From assembly GCA_022559845.1 (NCBI GenBank), contig CM040124.1:70083491-70147490 (forward strand): a stretch of 64,000 bases of DNA, written 5' to 3'. Shown piece after piece: positions 45,301 through 56,805 of the stretch. Position 1 is the stretch's first letter, and each line of letters begins with the position of its first letter. The DNA comes from Amorphophallus konjac. Lineage: Eukaryota; Streptophyta; Magnoliopsida; Alismatales; Araceae. A program made the position numbers and the translations under genes. A model generated the notes under the pieces. It worked only from the letters and a program-made list of their open reading frames with translations, searched no databases and was not told the origin of the DNA.

Positions 45301-48300
45301 ATGTCCACCCGTAGTGGTGCTAGCTATCAACCCGGTTCATCGTCTTCGGCTCCACCAATGGATCCCAATCCTCACCAACTCAACCAAGATGTTCCTAAGG
45401 AGGGACCCCAAGGCCACATGGATAGGGTAGATGCTGCCCTCACAACCATCCTTGCCCAACTAGAGTCCATTACCAACCGAATTGCTCGGTTAGAAGACCA
45501 AGAGTTCCGCCCAAGGAACAATGAGCCTAGAATTCTCCCTCCGCATGATGAGCCTCATAGAGAAGATCCTCACCCAAGGATCAATGATCCAAGAGCCCCT
45601 CCACCACATGGTGAGTTCCATAGGAATGGTTTTCCCCAAAGGAACCAAGGCCCAAGAGTCCACCCTCCACATGTAGAGCCTCATAGGGATGAGTTCCACC
45701 AAAGGAACAATGGCCCAAGAGCCCATCACCCACATGCTGAATTTTGTAGGGAGGATATGGACCATGACCATTATTATGATTATGAGAGGCCTCGCCCCCA
45801 TCAAAACCATGACCGGCGTCCACGGGATGATCCGGATGACCCCCTTTTAAGGATGATCAAGGTAGAGGCCCCAAACTTTGATGGTTCACATGAACCTAGT
45901 GTTTACCTAGAATGGGAGACCGCCATGGATCAATACTTTGAATGGTACCCCATGTCCGACCAAAGGAGAGTTAGATTGGCTAAGATGCATCTCACTAAGT
46001 TGGCCAAAACCTATTGGCTAAATCAAGAGGGTCTAAGACGGGTTAGGCGGGAAGAGCCTATTGACACTTGGGCGGACATGAAGAACCAACTTAGGAACAA
46101 ATACCTCCCCCGAACCTACCACCAAATGCTCCTAGATGAATGGCAAAGCCTCACCCAAGAAGGGAAGACCGTGGTAGAGTACATTGAAAAATTTGACTCC
46201 TATCTTCTAAAGTGTGGAGTCCATGAGGATCCGGATGTCACCTTATCCCGTTTTAGGAATGGGCTTCAAAGCCACATCAAGAGGGAACTATTCATGAGGG
46301 ATGTTGATAACCTTGAGCTAGCTTACCAAATAGCTAGAGATGTGGAAAGGTTTTCTAGGAATTCCCGATTTATCCCTCCCCGACCCACCGACCCCAAAAA
46401 CTTGGGAACACGTCCCCTTCCACCCACTCCCATGAGAGCTCCTAGCCCAAGTGGGAATGCCCCTTTAAGGTCCTACAACCCTCCCCCACCCATCACTCCA
46501 AACAAGCCCACTCCTAGTCACCCTCTCCCACGGAAGGATGACAACCACAAAGGCCCAAGTGTAGGAGCCACCCCGGGAATTGGGCGCCAACAATGCTATA
46601 AGTGTCATGGGTATGGTCATTTTGCGGGGCAATGTCCATCTAAGGGGTTATCTAGCTTGCTTATTGAGGAAGAAGTCCAACCCCAAAAGGAACAAGAAAA
46701 TGTCATTGAGGAACATGAAGCCTTAATAGATTGGGAAGAGGAGTATGAAGCCCAATGTCTAGAGTCGGGTCTAGATCATTCCACTCCTTCAAACAACTCC
46801 CATCTAGGAGTCATTAGGTGCACTCTCACCCAACCTCAAGAAGAGGATTGGCGACGGACTTCAATTTTCCACACCTTTGTCAAGATAGAAAACCATGTGA
46901 GGAAAGTGATCTTGGATAGTGGTAGTTGTGTTAATGCCGTGTCACCCGACACCGTCAAGCTCCTTGGGCTTACTCTCACTCCCCACCCAAGTCCGTACCG
47001 GGTCTCATGGATCAACAACAACTCCATCCCGGTCAACACCCAATGCTTAGTGCCTCTCACTTTCTCTTCCTACCATGGCCAAATATGGTGTGACGTCATA
47101 CCCATGGATGTGGGTAGCATCCTTTTAGGAAGACCTTGGCTCTATGATGTGGATGCCACCATTCTAGGAAGAAGCAACATATGCACCTTTGAGCATGAGG
47201 GTAAGACTATCCGTCTTAACCCTTCCCCACCTCGTCCCATGCCCAAGAGGGACACTCTCCCTCAAGGATCACACCCCACCACTCCACAAGTCTCGGGGAA
47301 CTCCACCCCTCCAACTCAAGCCCTTATCCAAACCCCAAAACAAAGTAGAACCACGGGGTTGACCAAGGGTATTCATCTCATCACTAGGAGAGAGCTTGAA
47401 GAGGAAATTGCTCAAGGGGTGCCTTTGTGTGCGGTTGTCATATGCTTAGGGGAACCTACCCCTTCTAATCCCCATCCCATAGAGATCCAACAACTATTGG
47501 AAGAATTTCATGATGTGTTCCCGGAAGAGCTCCCGGACCAACTCCCTCCCATGCGTGATGTGCAACACGCAATCGACCTAGTGCCGGGAGCCACCCTTCC
47601 AAACCTTCCTCATTATCGCCTCAATCCTACGGAACATGCCGAACTTAGGAGGCAAATAGAGGAACTCATTAGGAAGGGCTTCATCCGCATTAGTAAGAGT
47701 CCATGTGCCGTCCCGGCCCTCCTTACCCCCAAGAAAGATGGATCGTGGCGGATGTGTGTGGATAGCCGGGCCATTAACAAGATTACCGTCAAGTATAGGT
47801 TCCCTATCCCTAGGCTTGATGACATGTTGGACATGCTAGCTGGAGCCACCATCTTCTCTAAGATAGATCTCAAGAGTGGTTACCACCAAGTTAGGATAAG
47901 GCCCGGGGATGAGTGGAAAACGGCCTTCAAGACCAAGGATGGTCTCTTTGAGTGGTTAGTCATGCCATTTGGGCTTTCTAATGCCCCAAGTACTTTCATG
48001 CGTCTTATGACGGAAGCACTTAGGCCTTTCATTGAGAACTTTCTAGTGGTATACTTTGATGATATTCTCATCTATAGCCACACCCATGAAGCCCACCTCG
48101 AACACCTTAGGAAAGTTTGCACCGTCCTCCGGCAAGAGAGCTTATTTGCCAACCTAAGAAAGTGTCATTTCATGACCACTACCATCACCTTCCTAGGATA
48201 TGTGGTGTCAACCAAAGGAGTCTCCATGGACCCCGACAAGGTCCAAGCTATCATTGATTGGCCTGAACCCCACACCCTTCATGAGGTTAGAAGTTTCCAT

Positions 48301-50448
48301 GGGTTGGCCACATTCTATAGGAGATTCATTCGGGGGTTTAGCACTATCACCGGCCCAATAACTGATTGTCTCAAAAAGGGAACCTTTGTTTGGACCAAAG
48401 CCGCCTCTAAAGCCTTCCTTGAGCTTAAGGAAAAGTTGACCCAAGCCCCGGTCCTATGTCTTCCCGATTTCTCTAAAGTTTTTGAGGTCACTTGTGATGC
48501 ATCCGGGATTGGGATAGGAGGGATTCTTAGTCAAGAGGGACACCCGGTCGCCTACTTTAGTGAGAAGCTATGTGATGCTAGGACTAGATACTCCACCTAT
48601 GACAAGGAGTTCTATGCCGTGGTCCAATCCCTCCGACATTGGAGACATTATTTGCTTCCCAAAGAGTTTGTCATCTTTTCTGACCATGAGGCACTCAAAT
48701 ACCTCAATTCCCAACAAAAGTTGAATGCCCGACATGCCCGATGGGTTGAGTTCATACAATCCTACACCTTTGTCATCAAACACAAGGCCGGGAGTGAGAA
48801 TAAGGCCGCGGATGCCCTTAGTAGGGAGATGTCCTTGTTATCCACTATCCAAGTGGAAGTGATTGGCTTTGACAAGGTCAAGGATGATTATCCTAGTTGC
48901 CCCGACTTTGAACAAATCTATGCCAACTTGACCACTCATTCTAGCAAGGAGCATGAAGGATTCATTTTAGAGGATGGGTTCCTCTTCAAGGGACCAAGGC
49001 TTTGCATTCCTCGGACATCTCTTCGAGACTTCCTGGTTTGGGAATTACATGCCGGTGGGTTAGCCGGTCATTTTGGGGTCCACAAGACCATTGCCTTAGT
49101 TGAGGGTCAATTTTATTGGCCAAGCCTCAAGAGGGATGTAGGCAAAATAGTGGGTCAATGTCGCACATGTGCTTCGGCCAAACAAGTAAAGCAAAACACC
49201 GGCCTATACACCCCACTTCCCATTCCCGACCGCCCATGGCAAGATTTGAGCATGGACTTTGTGCTAGGTTTACCCAAGACCTCTAGGAAGCATGACTCCA
49301 TTTATGTGGTGGTTGATTGATTTTCCAAAATGGCCCACTTCATCCCATGCTACAAAACCTCCGATGCCTCCCATATAGCCCGGTTATTCTTTGATGAGGT
49401 AGTCCGCCTCCATGGGCTACCCAAGACCATAGTCTCCGATAGGGATGTCAAATTCACTAGCTATTTTTGGAAGACTCTTTGGCACATGATGGGTACCCTC
49501 CTCAAATTCTCCACTGCCTACCACCCCCAAACGGATGGCCAAACTGAAGTGGTCAACCGGAGTCTAGGGAACCTCCTTAGGTGTCTTGTTGAGGATCGGC
49601 CCGGAAATTGGGATCTCATCTTACCACAGGCTGAGTTTGCATACAATAATTCCGTCAATAAGTCAATAGGGATGAGTCCATTTGAAGCAGTGCATGGGAA
49701 CAAACCAAGAAAGCCATCCGATCTCATTCCCCTTCCCCAGCATGCTAGAGTGTCCATTTCTGCCGACTCTTTTGCACAACATATTAGAGAGTTGCATGAG
49801 GAAATCCGCAAGCACATTGGCATGAAAAATGAGGCGTATAAAAGGTTGGCCGACTCTCACCGGCGTCACTTAGAGTTCCAAGTGGGTGACTTTGTGATGG
49901 TGAGGACGGAGAGGCTCTCCCCAGGAGCCAACTCCAAGTTGAGACCACGTGGGACTGGGCCCTTCCAGGTCTTGAGGCGTATTGGTGCGAATGCTTATGA
50001 ATTAGATCTCCCCGAGGATTATGGGGTAAGTCCTACATTCAATGTCACCGACTTAGTGTCTTACAAGGGCCCCACGGTGAGACCTAGTGAGGAGATCGAG
50101 CCCACTCCCTCCTTTGAGAGAGCACCCACCCGAGAGGAGAGTCCACTAGCCAAAAGAGCTCAGCGTGATCGCATTGAACAAATATTGGATGAGCAGGTCA
50201 CTACCACCTGGAGCAAGGTCTATGAGCGCTATCTCGTCAGGTGGAAGGATCGGCCTCCGTTGGAAGACTCATGGGTAAGTCGGGAGGACCTACAGCGATT
50301 GGATCCAGATCTCCTCGAGCGGTACCTTATCCGGATGGACCCTTACTCGACGGAGTCGAGCTCTTTGCGGCCCAGGGGATTTGATGGAGGCATCACCCAC
50401 GACTCCCTTTGGCTCGGGTCCACTTCTTCACATTCGGGAGCTAGTTGA
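45301..50448 (+). pseudogene. gag-pol: Chromovirus Gag-Pol polyprotein, one in-frame TGA
   Basis: One frame encodes the particle protein and all enzymes. ATG 45301 (MSTRSGASYQ) is the likely start; an in-frame ATG at 45262 is possible. Counting from 45262: a repeated Pro/His-rich N-terminus (~80-165), Gag domain (~205-375), knuckle CYKCHGYGHFAGQC (~444), protease ILDSGSCVNAVS (~550), RT with YFDDILIYS (~930), RNase H (TCDASGIGIGG ~1077, FSDHEALKYL), integrase zinc module HAGGLAGHFGVHKT..CRTC (~1263-1303) and first Asp (MDF). TGA 49318-49320 cuts the integrase core; the frame then continues with SDRDVKF, AYHPQTDGQTEVVNR, a GPY/F-like region and chromodomain (YLVRWKDRP..DSWVSREDLQ). It ends in the LTR. 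The TGA fits CGA decay; readthrough is not excluded. Confidence 0.95.
50371..50381 (+). promoter_or_regulatory. Polypurine tract of chromovirus
   Basis: CCCAGGGGATT immediately before the LTR start TGATGG at 50382. The tract lies inside the open reading frame. Confidence 0.75.
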
Positions 50449-52745
50449 GTTTGGGCCTCACTCTATTAAGGCCCCTTATCCATTTTGTAGTTTTCCTTTG
50501 AGTCATTTTGATGTATTTCCATTTTATTTGAGTCATTTCCCTAAGTCTAGCACTTATTTTCCTATGTTTGGTATCATCATGATGTCTAATGTAAGCTATT
50601 GGGCCCCATTCGTTGGACTAGGCCCATTAGCACTCCCAACCCCCTTGGTTATTTGTAGTTGTTTATTTTGTCAGGGACTTATTGTAAAGAGTGGGTTGCC
50701 TATATATAGGACCCCACTCCCCTCATTTGAAGTTAATGAATGATTACATCCTTTTGAGTTAAACTTGTCATTTGAGTTCAAATTGGAGTGATTCCTCTAG
50801 TTTTTGGGTGAGAGACCCTAGGGGAGAGATTCCCCACCCATTCCCCTCTTAATCTCTCTATTTCACCCCTCTTTCTCTCTCCTCCAACCCCAAATCCGAA
50901 TTTCCTTCTCTCTCCTCCCTCCTCCCATCCACTTCCAACCTCCAACCACCTCCTTTAATGCCCTCCACTTCCCCATGGCCTCCATTACTCCACTCCCTAG
51001 TTCCTAGGTAGAAGTCTCCCCATTCCAACACCTTCCTCCACCTTCCAACCAAATCTACCCCATTCCAATGCAAGCACTCCACTTCCCAACATAATCACCC
51101 ACCTTCCAAGACCTTTTGAATTTGAAATCCACCCTTCCCTCCACTCACTTGTGCCCCCCTCACCTTCTCCTCTCACCCACCTTCCCCAAATTCGTAGCTC
51201 TTCCTCCTCCACCTGCTAGCACTTGCTTCCAGCCATTCTCCACCTCATTCCCCATCACCATTAGCTCCCTTCTCCACCCCACAAGAGCCCCCACTCTCCC
51301 TTAGGTCATTCCTACCATTTCCCTCCACCAAAGAAGCCACATCTCCCTCTCATTTCTTCTAGTAGGTTGGAGCTGTGCAGATCTGCAGAACAGCCCTTGT
51401 TGCAGCATCAACCACGGATTCATCCTAGTTCTTCAGAAGGCGTGGCCTACCTTTATGAAAAGGCCTTCCAGTCTACTTCGCAGGCGAGGTGGAATCAACA
51501 CGATCGGAGCTCGGAGCTGCCAGATAGAGCCATTCTCCCAACAGTGCGCAGAGAGGTCTTCATCCTGGACCAGAGCGTGGAAGATCCTTCTGCCACGACA
51601 AACCCCAGCGGATTCAGGCTGAAGCCCCTTCATCAAAGTTCTTCCTCTACCGGTCATCTTTCAAGATCAAGAAACAAAACCCCGTTCGGCTACCGGAGGA
51701 AGAAGTTACGAATTTTCTCCCCCGATCTATCTAGTTCTGTTTTCTGCTATCTACTCCGACCAGTACCCACTCTTCTGGGTGCCCCGGCCATCCTCGACCT
51801 CTGAATGCATCTCCGTCACCTCCTGCTGAAAGCTACCTCGACCATGAAGATGATGCCACTGGTTTCGTGCTGATCGGAGCTCGGGAGGGCGCTCAGTCAC
51901 TTCTGCAACTTGCTGTTACAGTCTAGACAGTACCTGCGGCCAGACAGAGGAGGCTACTTCCTGTTGCTGGTGCAGCCACCTCCGACCGTCTGAGCTTCCC
52001 CAAAAATTCTGGAGTCCACCTCTTCCAGTCAGGAAGCTTCAGGAGCTGGTTTCGATCAATTTGGAGTCCGGACAAGCCCGGCATAGCCATCACAGCGACC
52101 CCCTGTCCAGAATTCCAGATTGAAGCTGCAACTTCCCTAGTTCTCATTTCTCTTCGTTTCGGTCCACCAACCCCTCCCCGCTTGGCCGGCTGAAGGCCCC
52201 ACCCTACGTGGTGGTAGTGTTTGAATGTATCATATTAACCCCTACCCCAAGATCCCCCCTCCTGCGAGAGGAGTAGTTTTGTAAGTGGTTTGGCAGGTCA
52301 AGCGACACCGCCGCGGCGTGTGGGGAACCACCGCCTCCCCGCTCGCCCTCGTCTCCGACCGGGACCGGTTTCTTCAAACCGGTCGAGTAAGTGTCTCTTC
52401 CTTGCTCACCTAGTGTAGCTCTCTCAATATTTGATTCATGCACCGCTGAATTCGTGAGGAGCGCCCGATCCTCAAGTCCATGACTTAGAGTGATCGCCGT
52501 GGGTTAGTGTGACCCGGTGCCCGAGTGCACTTTGTCGGCCCCAATCGAATTGGGCAACCAACCTTGGGGAATCAATTCTTGACCTTGCTGGCCCTGTACC
52601 AGCAAGGGTCCATTCCCATAAGTCACCCTTGGTATCACATAGTCACCCCGGGAATAGAGTGCAACGAAGAGAGCGGTGGCCCATTAAGGCCCATTTGGAT
52701 GCTTAGATGTGCTTGTTTGACTAAGTCCGAGGTTGTGTCACATCA
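50382..52745 (+). repeat. 3' LTR of chromovirus, full length
   Basis: 2364 bp, TGATGGAGGCATC..GTCACATCA. It includes the ~515 bp (about 52130-52650) missing from the 5' LTR; that stretch contains the coding-like but unassigned frame 52443-52204 (minus) and no recognisable domain. The first 67 bp encode the end of the pol frame. Confidence 0.94.
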
Positions 52746-55549
52746 AGAGCATAGACCAACTGGTTGATTCAACCTCGGGTAATGAGATACTCAGCTTCCT
52801 GGATGCCTACTCAGGTTACCACCAGATCTGAATGCACCCCGAAGACATCGAGAAGACCGCCTTTATCACCGACTTCGGCGTACACTGCTACACCCGGATG
52901 CCTTTCGGGTTGAAGAATGATGGAGCCACGTACCAAAGGCTAGTCAACCATATGTTCGAGGGACAGCTCGGTCGGAACGTCGAGGCCTATATCGACGACA
53001 TGCTCGTGAAGACCCCCAAGGCCGAGGACCACTTCGCCGACCTAGCAGAAACTTTCAACACCCTCCTGAAGTACAACATGAAGCTCAACCCCGCCAAGTG
53101 CGCCTTCGGAGTAAAGTCTGGAAAATTCTTGGGCTTCTTGGTCACTCAGCGTGGGATTGAGGCCAACCCCGACAAGGTCCAGGCCATCCTGGACATGCAC
53201 CCGCCCACCTGCATCAAAGACGTTCAACGCCTTACCGGGCGCGTTGCTGCGCTCAGCAGATTCCTGTCCCGCGCGGCTGAACGATGCCTACCCTTCTTCA
53301 AATTACTGAGGGGGCCCAAAATGGCATTTGCTACATTCGCGTGGGACGAGGAATGCCAAAGAGCATTCACCGAGCTTAAAGAGTTCTTGGCTTCGCCCCC
53401 AGTGCTTTCCAAGCCCGTTCCTGGGGAAGCCTTGTATCTCTATCTCTTGGCAACTCCATCCACAGTTAGCTCGGTCCTAGTCAAAAATGACTCGGGAATC
53501 GAGAGACCGGTCTACTACACAAGCAAGGTGCTCAACGAGGCTGAGAGAAGGTACCCCGCAACCGAGAAACTCGTGCTAGCGTTGGTTACCTCAGCCAAGC
53601 GCCTCCGACCCTATTTCCAAGGGCACTCCATCAGCGTGTTGACCGGCGAACCATTGAAGAAGATCCTCGCTCACCCCGAAGCCTCGGGACGCCTCGTCAA
53701 GTGGGCCATCATGCTCGGGGCCTACGATATGTCGTATCGGCCTCGTTCATCTATCAAAGGCCAGGCGCTCGTCGACTTCATCGCCGAGAGCATCATCCCG
53801 ACTGAAGAGAGATCTCCGTCCGCACCCGGGCCGACTTGGGAACTATTCGTTGACGGATCTTCCAATTCAGCCAGGAGCGGTGCCGGCATCCTCTTGAAGT
53901 CCCCCGAAGGGGCAGAGCTACAGTACGTCCTGAAGTTCAACTTCCAAGCATCCAACAACGCTTCTGAGTACGAGGCCCTCATATCGGGAACCCACATGGC
54001 CCGGCGGTTAGGAGCTGAGTGAGTCAGGATTCATACCGACTCCCAACTAGTCGCTAGCCAGGTCAATGGCGATTATGAAGCTCGGGAGGCACCGATGATC
54101 AAATACCTCCAACTGGTCAAGACTGTGGCACAACAGTTCAAGAGTTTTGAGGTAGTTCGGATAGCTCGGGAGGAAAACTCCCGAGCGGACGCCCTCTCTC
54201 GGCTGGCCTCCTCTCTTGACCCCGAGGGTACTAGATCGGTCCTTCTCGAAGAGCTAGAGCGCCCGAGCATTGATTCGGAGCTCCTAGCTGTTGGCCCAGC
54301 CTGCCCAGGCGACTGGCGTACCCCGTACCTGTCGTGGCTCCAAGACTCCGAGGAGCCTCCCGACCCTCAGGAAGCCCGAAGGTTGAAATACCAAGCTCGG
54401 TGATTCGTCACCCTGGATGGCGCACTTTACCGGAGATCCTTCTCTGGCCCTCTTCTGAAGTGCCTCGGTACCGACGAAGCCAACCGAGCGATCGAAGAAG
54501 TTCACGAAGGTCTATGCGGAGCGCATTTGGGGGGAAGGTCACTCGCCAAGATCTTCCTACGGTGAGGTTACTGGTGGCCCACCCTATAGCGTGACTGCTC
54601 GACCTACACACAACGTTGTGACCATTGCCAACAATTCAACCACTTGGTCCATCAGCCAGCAATAGAGATTATCACCCTAACTAAGCCTTATCCTTTCGCT
54701 CGCTGGGGAATCGACATCCTCGGGCCATTCCCCACGGCCCAGGCCCAGAAGAAGTTCATCATCGTCACCATCGACTACTTTACTAAGTGGATCGAGGCCG
54801 AAGCCACTGCAAGGATCACCGAGACAGTCGTCAGGAATTTCATCTGGAAGTCGATCATCTGTCGCTACGGCATCCCCCGGGTGATAGTGAGCGATAATGG
54901 TCGGCAATTTGATTCTCGTTACTTCCGAGACAGATGCGCCGACCTCAATATTCACAATCACTTCACTTCGGTCGCCCACCCTCAGGCTAACGGGCTGGTC
55001 GAAAATACCAACAAGGCTATCTTGAAAGGCATCAAGACTAGGCTCGGCAGAGCCAAGGGCAGCTGGCTCGAGGAATTTCCGAACGTACTTTGGTCGCACA
55101 GAATGACTCCCAGAACGGCAACCGGTGAGAGTCCTTTTTAACTAGTGTATGGCACCAAGGCCGTGATCCCGTTGGAGATCGACAACCCCTCCCTCAGAGT
55201 CATCCGCTTCTCGTCCGAGGCAAACGACAAAAAATTGCTCGAAAATCTTGACTTAGCAGATGAAATCCGGGAGATTGCCAGCATCAGAGCAATGGAGTAC
55301 CAACGCCGCCTCACTTGATACTACAACGCCAAAGTCCGAGACAGACACTTCCAGCCGGGAGACTTCATCCTCAGGAAAGCCGAAGCCTCTCGACCACTTG
55401 AGGCGGCGGGCAAGTTATCCCCTAACTTGGAGGGCCCCTACTGAGTGGTCGAGACGCTTGGAAAAGGAGCATACCGCCTATCTACAATGGAAGGAGAACC
55501 CATCCCTCGGACCTGGAACGCAACTACATTACGCAAGTTCTACTTCTGA
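52746..55549 (+). pseudogene. pol: Tat-lineage RT second half, RNase H, second RNase H, integrase
   Basis: A single frame from 52748 to a terminal TGA at 55547 with eight premature stops (52829, 54020, 54401, 54563, 54587, 55139, 55316, 55442) and no frameshift. Domains: RT with catalytic YIDDMLVK (about 52987), a degenerate original RNase H (LYLYLLATPSTVSSVLV, catalytic Asp absent, usual in Tat), linker, second RNase H (WELFVDGSSNS..GAGILL, then HTDSQLV after the stop), integrase zinc module, core (WGIDILGPFP, VIVSDNGRQFD, AHPQANGLVENTNKAI) and C-terminal GPY-type region. All premature stops can be explained by C-to-T changes at CGA, CAG or CAA codons. Confidence 0.93.
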
Positions 55550-56805
55550 GTACTGAGTATTGTGCAAACGATGTGAAATAAGACAAAAGGCTCCTTTCTT
55601 TTTATTCAAACAACCCGTTTGTACATCAGGAAGGCCAAAGCCAATAGATTACATGTCAAAAAAGCAAAAGATCCATCTAGCGCCGTCGTATGAGCCCGTC
55701 GCTCGGCTGACTCGGATGACCTTCCCGCGTCCAGCCACTGACTCTGCCTAGTGTAGAAACTGGCTCGGATAAAGGATAGTTGACCCCGTTGGCTCGGGCA
55801 GCTCGAGACAAAGGTGACAGAGGGATTAAGAAAGAGAAGGCCACCTTCCAAGTTGAACTTGGAAGAGAAGGAGGAGAGGGAATGCATATGAAAGCATCTT
55901 CCCCGCCAAACTGCCAACTCCTTGGAAGAAAGAGAGTGCAGGCACCCTCCGAAGAGTGAAAGAAAGGAGGAGCAGAGCAGAAGAGGGAAAAAGAGGCTAC
56001 CAGAAAGAAAAAGAAACCAGCAGAGCTGGTTGAGGAGGCAGGGGAAGGCCCGGAAGGGATGGAGCTTAGTTGGCTTCCTCCTCCCATCTGTGAGGCGAGT
56101 AGGAAGGGACAGGCAGCAGGGATGTCTGATCCCCCCATCCGTCCTCCATCTCGCCCCCCTGCAAGCGTCGCCAGAACTGATAAAGGGAAAACGGTGTGCC
56201 TCAGCGCGTCGTCCCCTTTTCAAGTCTGTCCGCCGGCCGTCAACTCCTTTTCAAGTCCGGAGCTACAGGAACTCCCTGCCCCCCGTCGTCGGCAGCCTTC
56301 TCATCTGGAGCTTCCTCCATGCTCCGAATACCACGGCACAACGCAACGTGAAGAAGGAATGAGGAAAGACTGTCAGGGAAAACCCTAAGCGGTGGAGAGG
56401 AAGGGACGCCCTTCAGTCCTTTTTATAGGCAAAGGGAGGCTACTTACCTTAAATGATCTCCCCCCTCGAAAACATGCCAGAAGGATTTCTCCCTACAAAC
56501 AGTCACCTCAAACTTCTCGTCTTCCGCCCCAGCGGGACACACGAAGCGGCCAGGCATTTAAAGCGTGGGAAAACAGGAAGACACCCTGTCAGACGCCCAC
56601 CCAACCATCGTGCGAGATTCACGCAAAAAATATCGGCTCTTTCCAACAACCACAGATACGTTGAACAGAATACGGCAACGGCGGTATGGAACATATAAGT
56701 CTTCATCACAATACCACTGCCTTATTTATCTCAACACAAAAAGAAGGAAGTTTTCTCCTTCCAAAATGAAAAAGGTATACAAAGAAAGGAAGCGAAGCGG
56801 GTACA
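55550..56805. other. Tat-element 3' region between pol and the antisense gene
   Basis: Polypurine-rich on the plus strand from about 55820 to 56040. Open frames on both strands (for example 55922-56362 plus, 56223-55606 minus) are low-complexity and overlap one another, with no recognisable domain; I do not call them genes. Position suggests it holds the 3' ends of pol and of the antisense transcript. Confidence 0.5.

Larger units (their letters stand above)
43357..52745 (+). mobile_element. Nearly intact chromodomain Ty3/Gypsy element
   Basis: 9389 bp, LTRs TGATGG..CACATCA, primer site at 45208, one long gag-pol frame of about 1.7 kcodons broken by one in-frame TGA, chromodomain at the end. 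LTR divergence by eye is ~1.2% outside a 515 bp difference, so insertion is recent. It has every domain that elements 1 and 2 lack, and shares their Gag start and 3' module, so its family is a plausible helper for them. It sits in the RT gene of the older Tat element in the same orientation. Confidence 0.94.

Noticed and set aside
45490..45810. Minus-strand frame opposite the chromovirus Gag
   Set aside because: Shadow of the repeated Gag N-terminus in the other strand.
55606..56223. 205-codon minus-strand frame downstream of Tat pol
   Set aside because: Overlaps other open frames on both strands, Ser/Leu/Phe-rich complement of a polypurine tract, no recognisable motif.
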